DNA from: Paenibacillus_S vulneris
GTDB taxonomy: Bacteria; Bacillota; Bacilli; Paenibacillales; NBRC-103111
Assembly: GCF_039543185.1 (NCBI RefSeq)
Contig: NZ_BAABJG010000003.1
Location: 186,001 to 250,000 of the forward strand
Length of the DNA: 64,000 nucleotides
Reading direction: 5' to 3'
A program made the translations under genes and the position numbers. This document shows, piece by piece, positions 1 to 7,413 of the stretch. The notes below the pieces were generated by a model that worked only from the letters and a program-made list of their open reading frames with translations, had not been told where the DNA came from and ran no database searches. The stretch's first letter is position 1, and every line of letters starts with the position of its first letter.

Positions 1-135
1 CGTTATGAGTTGTTTACGGGGAGCAAGAGCGAAAAGAATATCGCCCTATACGAGAAGCTAGGATATAAAGCCTTTAAAGAGCGCTTGATATCCCATGATT
101 TCAGCTTGGTGTACCTCGAAAAGAAAGGCACTTAG
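1..135 (+). CDS. GNAT family N-acetyltransferase, C-terminal part (5' truncated by window edge)
   Basis: The first 44 codons are open from the window edge to a TAG stop. They contain an asparagine followed by LYEKLGYK, the typical C-terminal GNAT motif B, where acetyl-CoA contacts are followed by the last two beta strands. The family transfers acetyl groups from acetyl-CoA to an amine; the substrate cannot be told from this fragment. The start lies outside the window. No terminator hairpin is visible in the 170 bases before the next gene. Confidence 0.75.
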   Translation, partial: RYELFTGSKSEKNIALYEKLGYKAFKERLISHDFSLVYLEKKGT

Positions 136-305
136 GATTTTGAACTATTGGGGTATAGTTGCAGGTTTTAATTTTTGCTCCCACCCGACAAATGACGGTT
201 AATTGCTTGAAGGTCAAGAGACGTTTTTTCAAAATTGATTATGGAGACTTGTGAAAGTAAAATATTTAATATCAAGCATCAAAAGGAAGGGATTGCGGGG
301 AAAAA

Positions 306-1394
306 ATGATCTATTTTTTGATATTTTTATTTGCTTTATGTGCTGCAGCATTGTTTATAAACATGCACCCAGTATTTGGTGGAAACCCAAGCAGCGAGCA
401 GAAAGAACGATACACTAAGTTTGATAATTATGTTAATGGGAAGTTTGTCAATCAGGTGCCTACCAAGATGGATATAAGTGTATATGATTACTTCTCAATG
501 ATTAGGGATTCTATTTCGGGTAGTAAAGACCGTAAGCCTGACGGTCAATTGCCCGTTTCCAAAATTGATTGGAACCGAATCCAAAGCGAAGAAGATAGTT
601 TAACTTGGTTTGGGCATTCTACTTTTTTACTCAGTCTCGATAATAAAAAGATACTTGTCGATCCGATGCTTGGGCCGGTAGCGTCACCTGTTTCTTTCGT
701 CGGAAGCAAACGCTACAGTGAAGATATGCTGCATATTATTGATGAAATACCGCTTATTGATGCGGTTTTTATTACCCATGATCATTACGACCATTTAGAT
801 TATCCATCTATACGTAAGCTGAGGGACAAGGTTGGTCATTTCTTCGTTCCTTGCGGCGTGAGTGCACATTTGATCCGTTGGGGAGTTGCAAAGGAAAGGA
901 TCACAGAATTCAATTGGTGGGACGAAACGGAGTTCAAAGGGTTAACCATTGCTTTGACTCCATCCAAACACTTCTCGGGAAGAGGGCTTTTTAACCGAAA
1001 TACAACTTTATGGGGCGGTTGGGTCATAATTGGAAAACGAACCCGTTTCTATACTAGTGGAGATGGGGGGTATGGTGCACATTTTAAAGAAATTGGGGAA
1101 AAGTACGGGCCATTTGATATTGCCCTAATGGAAGGAGGTCAATATGACCGGCGCTGGCCTTGGGTTCATATGACACCCGAAGAGGCTGTAGAGGCTCATG
1201 TAGATGTAAACGGGAAAAATATGATGCTCATACATTGGGGTGCCTTTACTCTTGCTTATCATGGCTGGAAAGAACCTATAGAACGTGCATTGGTAGAGGC
1301 GTTAAAAGCAAATGTGAGTCTTGTTGCCCCTCCAATTGGCGAGAGTATCCATTTAAACGGAGAGCTAGCAGCTGCTTATCCATGGTGGAAATAA
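306..1394 (+). CDS. MBL-fold metallohydrolase (RomA / NAPE-PLD-like), membrane-anchored
   Basis: A 362-residue protein with an N-terminal hydrophobic segment (about residues 2-20), probably a signal anchor that places the enzyme outside the membrane. The zinc-binding motif HDHYDH occupies residues 158-163. Further metal ligands expected of the fold are seen in SKHFSGRG, SGDGGYG and MLIHWGAF. The order of strands and the motif TWFGHSTFLL near residue 100 match the NAPE-hydrolysing phospholipase D / RomA subgroup, usually annotated as MBL-fold hydrolases of unknown substrate. The start is preceded by GGGGAAAAA. The gene stands alone; the next downstream sequence is a decayed fragment. Confidence 0.88.
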   Translation: MIYFLIFLFALCAAALFINMHPVFGGNPSSEQKERYTKFDNYVNGKFVNQVPTKMDISVYDYFSMIRDSISGSKDRKPDGQLPVSKIDWNRIQSEEDSLTWFGHSTFLLSLDNKKILVDPMLGPVASPVSFVGSKRYSEDMLHIIDEIPLIDAVFITHDHYDHLDYPSIRKLRDKVGHFFVPCGVSAHLIRWGVAKERITEFNWWDETEFKGLTIALTPSKHFSGRGLFNRNTTLWGGWVIIGKRTRFYTSGDGGYGAHFKEIGEKYGPFDIALMEGGQYDRRWPWVHMTPEEAVEAHVDVNGKNMMLIHWGAFTLAYHGWKEPIERALVEALKANVSLVAPPIGESIHLNGELAAAYPWWK

Positions 1395-1421
1395 TCCCTC
1401 CTTATACGATATGTATGCTAA

Positions 1422-1679
1422 GAAAGGCTCTTCACTGCCGTACGCATTCCGCCGGATTCCCATGCAGAGGAATTGGTCAAGCGATTGGAGGATCGGAGAG
1501 TGGACGTGTTTCTGTCCGATCAGCAGTTCCTGTCCTCCTTCCCCAAGCTGAACTTGCTGCGTCTCAGCATCATTCGGACCGATGAGCGTGATATAGAAGA
1601 AGGCATCCGCGTCATTGCCGAAGAACTGGAGCGTGCCCGATTTACAAGCAGTTCCCCTAAGCCAATCTTTCGGCTATGA
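1422..1679 (+). pseudogene. Remnant of a PLP-dependent MocR/GntR-type regulator, C-terminal end
   Basis: One frame is open from just after a TAA at 1419 to the TGA at 1677-1679 with no plausible start codon at its head. It reads like the last 80 or so residues of a MocR-type aminotransferase-domain regulator: ...RIPPDSHAEELVKRLEDR, then a short variable part, then LNLLRLSIIRTDERDIEEG and a final helix. Full-length family members have about 470 residues with an N-terminal GntR winged helix, none of which is present. I infer a 5'-deleted relic. Similarity was judged by eye only. Confidence 0.5.
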
Positions 1680-1880
1680 TACTACTTATTACGGGATGAG
1701 AGGGAAGCGACCATATTTAAGATCAGTACTTTTACCAAACCAAGCTAGGTTTTAGCCTAGCAAGATGGGTTTGTGTAGCAAATAGCTTCAACAAATTTAT
1801 TTGCCGATGGTGAATTTCCAGCCCCTTATTCAAAGCAGCTTCTTAATCGAATGAATCCAAACCTAATGCAGGAGGAACTC

Positions 1881-2213
1881 ATGAGCGGAATTGCAAAAAC
1901 TCCCCAGCCGCCTTACTATGCGGTTATTTTTACATCCGAGCTTACAGCCGGAGATCATGGATACGGACAAATGGCAGACAAGATGGTTGAACTGGCTTCC
2001 ACACAGCCGGGTTTTTTGGGTATAGAAAGCAGTGTCCGTGATCAAGGGGGGCTGGGCATCACAGTTTCCTACTGGGAATCCCTAGAATCAATAAAAAATT
2101 GGAAGGACCATGCCCTGCACAAAGTTGCTCAGGAAAAGGGAAAAGCGGTTTGGTATCAACGATTTGGTCTAAGAGTGTGTAAGGTCGAGCGGGATAATTT
2201 CTTTGAAATGTAA
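1881..2213 (+). CDS. Antibiotic biosynthesis monooxygenase (ABM) domain protein
   Basis: A 110-residue protein with the dimeric alpha-beta ABM fold signature: a first strand YYAVIFTSEL, the helix with MADKMVELASTQPGFLGIES, then VSYWESLESIKNWKDHALH. Members include small monooxygenases and haem-degrading enzymes; this one lacks features that would fix a substrate. Reading continues 10 codons upstream to another ATG at 1851, but CAGGAGGA ends a few bases before the ATG at 1881, so that start is preferred. A nested hairpin follows the stop. Confidence 0.82.
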   Translation: MSGIAKTPQPPYYAVIFTSELTAGDHGYGQMADKMVELASTQPGFLGIESSVRDQGGLGITVSYWESLESIKNWKDHALHKVAQEKGKAVWYQRFGLRVCKVERDNFFEM

Positions 2214-2248
2214 TCCGTCATCCAGCAATAATTGCAGCGAAATTGATT

Positions 2249-2298
2249 GCAGCGGCAGTCTAGGACTTAGCTCTCGTCCATGGCTGCCGCTATTCTTT
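2249..2298 (+). repeat. Nested hairpin element, copy 1 (terminator-like)
   Basis: The outer stem is AGCGGCAG (2251-2258) with CTGCCGCT (2284-2291), and an inner stem pairs GGAC with GTCC. The sequence CTCGTCCATGGC inside it recurs in a second element at 10122-10173 whose stems differ but still pair. It lies directly after a stop codon and is followed by a T-rich stretch, so it probably ends transcription of the ABM gene. Confidence 0.6.
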
Positions 2299-2391
2299 GT
2301 CCGGAGGTTAGCGGCCGGGGAAACTCTATGAATCTCATAAAAACTACTTGCTAGAAGTAATATTTTCCATTTATAGTAGGAGAGATCATAG

Positions 2392-3495
2392 ATGAAGAGG
2401 GGGATGACATTGATGTATGGTTGGAGCAAGAGGGGAATCGTTGCACTGTTGGTCGCGCTGCTTGTGCTGGCAGGCTGTCAACCGGTCGACGGATTTGACC
2501 CGGTGAAGCTGTTTGATCAGGAAATGGGGCTTGAATCCTATGAAGGGTCCACTTCTCTGAAGTTTGAATTTGATATAGACTCCGATAAGTTTAGCAAAAC
2601 GGATGAGCTCGGGATTGGCTATCCGAGGCCTTATCTGGAGGGCTACGAGCTGTTAAACGGCTTGGAGCTTCGCTTGAACGAGATGAAGGTGAATAAGAAG
2701 TCTGGTACCGTTTCCGGTAAAGGCTTGCTGACCAAGGCTCAGCTTCAAATCCCGTTTGAATATTCGGTGCAAGGGGATAAGGCGGTTGTTCAAATGGAGG
2801 GTGCACGGCATCCGATTACCTTACAGCTTGGAACGCTTTCTGATGAGCTGCCTTACCGCGTGAGTAAATGGATGCAGTTGGGCAGGGCATCGACGCCGTT
2901 ATCTGAAGCGGTCAGCGAGCGTGAACGCGATTTGACGAAGAAGGGGCTTCAGCTGTTGGTCCGCAATCTGCCGAATACGGATAGCCTGTCTATTCAGCGC
3001 AATCAGGTAGTTGAGGTCCATGGCAGCCAAGCGACAGGAACAACCGTGGCTTTTGATGTTATGGGTACCCAGATGCCGGACCTGTTCAAGAAATACTTAC
3101 GCTCACTAACCTTGGATGATAAAGGGCTGCGGGAGCTGGCGGGCAGCTTGTACGACTACCTCAAGGATGAGGAAGCGCTCGGGGGCCGTTACCAGGAATG
3201 GTTTACCGATAAAGAAATTTCGGTAGAAGGCATTTATGGTGCCGAGAAGTTTCTACTTGCTACACTGTCTTCCATCGTAACAGCGAAGCAGCAGGAGATT
3301 CATATTTCTCCGGATACGAAGGTGCATCTCGATATGTTCGTGGACCCGCAGCAGTTTGTAAGAAAAGCAAGCTTGAACGTCCAGTTCAAAGATGAGATCG
3401 GCGGACTTAAGGGCGGGAAGGTACAGTTCCAGATGGAGCGTTGGAATATGAATGGCTGGTTCAGCCTTCGGCTCTCGCCTCGCAGGATGCGATAG
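2392..3495 (+). CDS. Lipoprotein, N-terminal part of a frameshifted stalk-domain protein
   Basis: The ATG at 2392 follows TAGGAGAG at 2377. The product begins with a lipoprotein signal peptide whose lipobox LAGC puts the modified cysteine at residue 29, so it should be anchored on the outer face of the membrane. The next 320 residues are not a family I recognise. The frame ends with WFSLRLSPRRMR, which looks like out-of-frame translation, and a second frame that overlaps from 3441 continues the protein. The two parts together (about 530 residues) make a typical Paenibacillus secreted stalk-domain protein. Either a real frameshift or a base error near 3440-3460 separates them. Confidence 0.7.
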   Translation: MKRGMTLMYGWSKRGIVALLVALLVLAGCQPVDGFDPVKLFDQEMGLESYEGSTSLKFEFDIDSDKFSKTDELGIGYPRPYLEGYELLNGLELRLNEMKVNKKSGTVSGKGLLTKAQLQIPFEYSVQGDKAVVQMEGARHPITLQLGTLSDELPYRVSKWMQLGRASTPLSEAVSERERDLTKKGLQLLVRNLPNTDSLSIQRNQVVEVHGSQATGTTVAFDVMGTQMPDLFKKYLRSLTLDDKGLRELAGSLYDYLKDEEALGGRYQEWFTDKEISVEGIYGAEKFLLATLSSIVTAKQQEIHISPDTKVHLDMFVDPQQFVRKASLNVQFKDEIGGLKGGKVQFQMERWNMNGWFSLRLSPRRMR

Positions 3496-3983
3496 ATATC
3501 GCCCAGCTTGGTACTCCGGAGGCGTTCATGGAGCAGGTGGATGAAAACTCCGCATTGTATACGTTCTTGAAGCGTGATTTGAAAATAACGCGCAAGCAGT
3601 TCATCCTGTGGCTGATGGAAAAGACCGAATTCGATACGATGGCAGAAGAAATGTACGATTATGATTATTTGCCGTCTTATGGCTTTACCTCTGATGATGT
3701 AGCTTATGGACAAGCGCGTGAAATAGCCGAGAAGCTGGGCTATAAAGCGGAATGGGGTAGCGAGAGCAGCAGCGTCGTGATCCATACAGGCAAGAAGGAA
3801 ATCCGCTTTACGCCAAATAGTGCGACGGCTCTTGTCAACGGCCAACAGGTCGATATGGGTCATGAGGCGCTATTCATCCATGGAGTCTATTATGTGCCGG
3901 TTCGTTTCCTCGTCGAGCAGCTGGACGGAGAAATTCACTGGAATCCGGATGAGCCTTTCATGCTTACAGTGACCAAAAATTGA
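3441..3983 (+). CDS. Copper amine oxidase-like N-terminal (stalk) domain, C-terminal part of the frameshifted lipoprotein
   Basis: This frame opens at a TTG without a ribosome binding site, inside the previous frame, so it is most likely the continuation of that gene and not a separate one. Its last 60 residues carry the stalk-domain pattern: NSATALVNGQQVDMGHEALF, then YYVPVRFLVEQLDGEIHWNP. In this family the domain is an extracellular beta structure and does not imply oxidase activity. The rest is helical and charged. A strong terminator follows at 4012. Confidence 0.72.
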   Translation: MEYEWLVQPSALASQDAIDIAQLGTPEAFMEQVDENSALYTFLKRDLKITRKQFILWLMEKTEFDTMAEEMYDYDYLPSYGFTSDDVAYGQAREIAEKLGYKAEWGSESSSVVIHTGKKEIRFTPNSATALVNGQQVDMGHEALFIHGVYYVPVRFLVEQLDGEIHWNPDEPFMLTVTKN

Positions 3984-4011
3984 TGGGCTTTCCAGCGGCC
4001 ACATAATGATG

Positions 4012-4043
4012 ACAGCGGGACCTTAGGGTCCCGCTGTTTTTTT
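4012..4043 (+). terminator. Rho-independent terminator after the stalk-domain lipoprotein
   Basis: The perfect stem ACAGCGGGACC (4012-4022) with GGTCCCGCTGT (4027-4037) has a four-base loop and is followed by a run of seven T. Confidence 0.93.
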
Positions 4044-4076
4044 GCAGGACAGAAATCGGCCTTCCTACGTCGCGAG

Positions 4077-5087
4077 TTATAAGCCTTTTTTAGCAATGTA
4101 CTGAGCAAGATTAACTACACGATTGGAGAAACCCCATTCATTATCATACCAGGAGAGGACCTTTACCATCGTACCATCGGTTACTAATGTAGACAGGGCG
4201 TCTACAATAGAGGAGCGGTCATCCCCTTGATAATCAATGGAAACCAGAGGCAGCTCACTGTAACCGAGAATACCCTTCATGGAGCCTTCAGACGCTTCCC
4301 TGAGCGCATGATTGACATCATCGACAGTAACCTCTTTGGATACTTCAACGTTTAAGTCAACAATACAGACGACTGGAGTGGGCACGCGCAGAGAGTAGCC
4401 ATTGAGCTTCCCTTTGAGCTCCGGCAGCACGGAACCAATAGCTTTGGCTGCACCTGTTGAAGTAGGAATCATGGAAACGGCCGCCGCCCGCGCGCGTCTT
4501 AAGTCGGAATGAGGCTGATCCTGAATATGCTGATCGTTCGTGTAGGCATGGACGGTTGTCATCAGGCCATGTTTAATTCCAAATTGATCATGGAGCACTT
4601 TAACAAGGGGAGCTAGAGCATTTGTCGTGCAGGAAGCATTTGCAATGACATGATGCTCTTCGGAAATGTACTTTTCTTCATTTACGCCCATGACGATGGT
4701 AATATCTTCATTCGTTGCAGGCGCCGAAATAATGACCTTTTTCGCTCCTCCCCCCGTAATATGCCCTTCTGCCTTGGCCTTATCTGTAAATCTTCCCGTC
4801 GATTCAATGACGATTTCAACTCCAAGATCTTTCCATGGGAGCTGTGAAGGTTCTCGTTCAGCCAATACAGTGATTTTGCGGCCATTCACATAAATATGAC
4901 CGCCCGACGCAGTGACCTGCGCCGACAATTCACCTTGGTTGGAATCAAATTTCAGCAGATGGGCTAACGTTTCAGCGTTAGTCAGATCGTTTACAGCTAC
5001 AACCTCGATTTCCGAATGATTTAATGCTGCCCGAAACACATTACGACCAATACGGCCAAATCCATTAATTCCAATTTTGACTGTCAT
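4077..5087 (-). CDS. gap: Type I glyceraldehyde-3-phosphate dehydrogenase (GapA type)
   Basis: A 336-residue GAPDH that interconverts glyceraldehyde-3-phosphate and 1,3-bisphosphoglycerate in glycolysis. The Rossmann motif INGFGRIGR is at residues 7-15, the NAD-selecting aspartate is D34 in AVNDLT (the GapB type has AINAS there), the catalytic cysteine is C153 in ASCTTN, its partner is H180, and WYDNEWG lies near the C terminus. This argues for the NAD-dependent catabolic GapA type. The reading frame extends 59 codons further upstream, but GGAGG precedes the ATG at 5087 and the residues before it are not GAPDH-like. The gene is monocistronic, not followed by pgk/tpi. Two CggR-type operators lie upstream, which suggests repression relieved by glycolytic sugar phosphate. 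Confidence 0.96.
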   Translation of the reverse strand: MTVKIGINGFGRIGRNVFRAALNHSEIEVVAVNDLTNAETLAHLLKFDSNQGELSAQVTASGGHIYVNGRKITVLAEREPSQLPWKDLGVEIVIESTGRFTDKAKAEGHITGGGAKKVIISAPATNEDITIVMGVNEEKYISEEHHVIANASCTTNALAPLVKVLHDQFGIKHGLMTTVHAYTNDQHIQDQPHSDLRRARAAAVSMIPTSTGAAKAIGSVLPELKGKLNGYSLRVPTPVVCIVDLNVEVSKEVTVDDVNHALREASEGSMKGILGYSELPLVSIDYQGDDRSSIVDALSTLVTDGTMVKVLSWYDNEWGFSNRVVNLAQYIAKKGL

Positions 5088-5155
5088 ACCATTACCTCCA
5101 TTTTTTATTATTATTTCAAGGCAAATACGGTGATTTGCCGAGAAAACAGCATAGG

Positions 5156-5191
5156 GATATTTTAAGTCCATATAAGACAAATTATGTCCCA
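5156..5191 (-). promoter_or_regulatory. CggR-type operator, gap-proximal copy
   Basis: Read on the minus strand this is TGGGAC-N6-TGTC-N4-ATGGAC-N6-TATC. The first half fits the known CggR half-site GGGAC-N6-TGTC; the second half is degenerate. It lies about 70 bases upstream of the gap start. No cggR gene is in the window. Confidence 0.6.
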
Positions 5192-5239
5192 CTAGGGTGT
5201 GAAATGATCCATTCAAATGATCCGAACATTTGCATAAGG

Positions 5240-5275
5240 GACAATTATTGTCCCTATAAGACAAATTACGTCCCG
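5240..5275 (-). promoter_or_regulatory. CggR-type operator, gap-distal copy
   Basis: Read on the minus strand this is CGGGAC-N6-TGTC-N4-AGGGAC-N6-TGTC, the architecture established for the Bacillus subtilis CggR operator (two direct GGGAC-N6-TGTC half-sites with a 4-base gap). The second half is also a perfect palindrome, AGGGACAAT-T-ATTGTCCCT (5237-5255). In Bacillus the site lies downstream of the promoter and CggR blocks elongation until fructose-1,6-bisphosphate binds. Confidence 0.78.
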
Positions 5276-5484
5276 GTTAGCTTATGAACAAATCACTAAA
5301 GCAACTGCTTTATCCAAATGTAACTTAAAATTCACTTGCTGTCTACTCCCATCTGTATCATATTTTAAAATTTCATTTCCTTAAAAGAGCAGGTGGCTTT
5401 CAAAGGGAAATTTGTAAATAATGGATAATTTGCGTCGAAAGCAGCAACTATCTCCCTTGTCTGACGTATTTTAAAGAGAATAAG

Positions 5485-6030
5485 GTGACCACAGAGGAGG
5501 CGGGAACAATAGGAGCAGCGGCGATAATCATGAACGGGCTTGCACTCATTTTAGGAGTCATATTTGGAGTGCTGCTTTATAATTGGAAAAGTAAAGCGGT
5601 AAGCAAAAGGGCCGGCTGGATCTGGGCTTGCTCTGTTTTTGCTGGAATTATGATTTTCTTCAACGCCATTATAGGAATCTCCAACCATATGGACGAGAAA
5701 AGAATGCAAGAGGCATTTTCCATGCTGGACCAGCAAATGATCAAAGAAGGCAACCCTAACAAGGAATCAGGGGAAAACCTGCGTTTAACCATCAAAACGG
5801 CTACTGTAACTAGAACGATCGATCATCATGTGTATGTCGGTAATTTTAATAAAGCTAAAGCCTTCAATGGAAAAGTACATGTCATGCTTTATAAAGATAA
5901 TAAAATGATCGCAGAAGATACGTCGCTCGAATTTACGCTTATGCCGGGGGAGAAGAAGAAAGTCAACATTTTCAGCGGTCCCAGAAACTATGACTCGTTC
6001 AAATGGGAGTGGATCGGTGAGCTGAAATAA
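5485..6030 (+). CDS. Hypothetical membrane protein with two N-terminal membrane segments
   Basis: A 181-residue product that I do not recognise. Two hydrophobic helices lie at about residues 9-31 and 44-66, followed by a soluble beta-rich domain of about 110 residues (GNFNKAKAFNGKVHVMLYKD is typical) that resembles FxLYD-like extracytoplasmic domains. The GTG at 5485 is preceded by AAAGAGAATAAG, a weak site; the ATG at 5530 would cut into the first helix and is less likely. It is a single gene transcribed away from gap. Confidence 0.65.
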   Translation: MTTEEAGTIGAAAIIMNGLALILGVIFGVLLYNWKSKAVSKRAGWIWACSVFAGIMIFFNAIIGISNHMDEKRMQEAFSMLDQQMIKEGNPNKESGENLRLTIKTATVTRTIDHHVYVGNFNKAKAFNGKVHVMLYKDNKMIAEDTSLEFTLMPGEKKKVNIFSGPRNYDSFKWEWIGELK

Positions 6031-6380
6031 GCCGGGCTTCGTCGGCAAAGTGTTTTGTTGCAGGTTATTGGTTTAAGCATTTGCGGAACGGGGCGGGACT
6101 GTAGCCCCGATAGTACATACCCTCTACCTTACATTTATTGGGAAGCGACAGTATGATTCATAAAATATGTGCAGAAAATGGGGAGTGGGCTCCGCACTTT
6201 GCTCGGTAAGATCGAAGGCTTCCTAGGTGGCTCCAACGATTTCCTTATTAAATTAGAAGTCCTTGATTTCGATGTAAAAATCTTGATGAGAGAGGTAACG
6301 TCTCGGGGCAATGTCTCAGGGTGCGGTGCGTCTTAAAGAGACAAGAGCGAGAGGTCAACCCCCGCGCTCCTGTTTTTGGA
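6031..6380. other. Intergenic, no gene recognised
   Basis: About 350 bases lie between a plus-strand gene and the end of the SLH gene. A 55-codon open frame beginning GTG near 6170 has no ribosome binding site and no recognisable product. An imperfect 9-bp hairpin with a short T run lies near 6345-6378 and might act as a weak terminator. I see nothing else. Confidence 0.4.
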
Positions 6381-7169
6381 TTACTGAATTGTAGAGTACT
6401 GCGCCAGCTTACCATCACCCTTTAGCTGAGTGTACAAGCGGTAGAGGGTTGTGGCGGCTTCGGCTCTCGTGAGTGTTTTGTTCGGGCTGAAGCTTCCCTC
6501 ATAGGCGGTCATCAGTCCTTCCCTTTGAAGGCTTGCGATCTTCGTGCCAACGATTCCAGAGTAGTCGTCGTCCAGTGCTCCATCCTTAAAGATGATCGGG
6601 AACTCGGCGTTCGTGCGGTCGGCGTTCTCATCGAACCGTCCGTCCTTATCGTACCCGCTGACATTCTCGTATACCTTGATGTCGTTCATGCTCCGCAGGG
6701 TGTTGTAGATTTCCTTATCGTCCTTCAGCTCATCGTACAGGCCAGGCATCAGTTTGACGGCACCTAGGCGTGTCAGCTCCGTGTTCGGGTGGAAGTACAT
6801 GCCGCTGTCGTCCCTGCTGTATGTAAAGTACGTGTAGTCCGACATCACTTTCGATACCGAGTCATATGCCCAGTTGGTGGCAGGAATGTCCTTGAACTGG
6901 CGGGTATGGGAATCGTTGGTGGCGTACTTATCGAACAAACGGGAGAACATGCTTACGAACTCCGCCTTGGTTACACCTGCGTCAGGATGGAACGTCCCGT
7001 CAGAGTATCCGTTGATGACCCCGTGCTCACTCATGAAGTCGATGGCTTTGACCGCCCAGGAGTGTTTTGTCTCACTCACGTCACTGAAGGTTGCCCCTTG
7101 TGCGTTCGTGGCTGTCGCTCCGAATACGAGAGATGATGCGATAGTAAGAATAAGAGCGATTTTCTTCAT
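6381..7169 (-). CDS. S-layer homology (SLH) domain protein
   Basis: A 262-residue secreted protein. The signal peptide MKKIALILTIASSLVFGATA ends near residue 26. Three SLH repeats follow at about residues 27-80 (HGVINGYSDGTFHPDAGVTK is diagnostic), 90-150 (degenerate) and 205-255 (LMTAYEGSFSPNKTLTRAEA). SLH triplets bind pyruvylated secondary cell-wall polymer, so the protein should sit at the wall. It has no other domain, so it is either a minimal wall protein or an anchor. The frame extends 15 codons upstream, but AAAGGGA precedes the ATG at 7169, which opens the signal peptide. Confidence 0.9.
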   Translation of the reverse strand: MKKIALILTIASSLVFGATATNAQGATFSDVSETKHSWAVKAIDFMSEHGVINGYSDGTFHPDAGVTKAEFVSMFSRLFDKYATNDSHTRQFKDIPATNWAYDSVSKVMSDYTYFTYSRDDSGMYFHPNTELTRLGAVKLMPGLYDELKDDKEIYNTLRSMNDIKVYENVSGYDKDGRFDENADRTNAEFPIIFKDGALDDDYSGIVGTKIASLQREGLMTAYEGSFSPNKTLTRAEAATTLYRLYTQLKGDGKLAQYSTIQ

Positions 7170-7413
7170 GATGAATCCCTTTCCTTTTCTATTTTGTAGT
7201 GGTAGTTTCCACATATTAGCACACAGGCTTGTTTCTCGTAAATGACAGGATATGGTTAATATTGCCTATTGGTTAGGGAGGAAATTTTCCTGTTTAACAA
7301 ATAATGTGCAGGTTCGTATAGAGCATGCAAGCAGATCTTTAGCAATCTTGAGTCTGTTCAAGGTTGCTTTTTGCTATATACTAATGGGAGAGCATGGAAT
7401 AAAGAGGAGACAG

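Noticed and set aside
5088..5264. 59-residue N-terminal extension of GAPDH
   Set aside because: It reads through the CggR-type operators, is not GAPDH-like, and GGAGG precedes the internal ATG at 5087.
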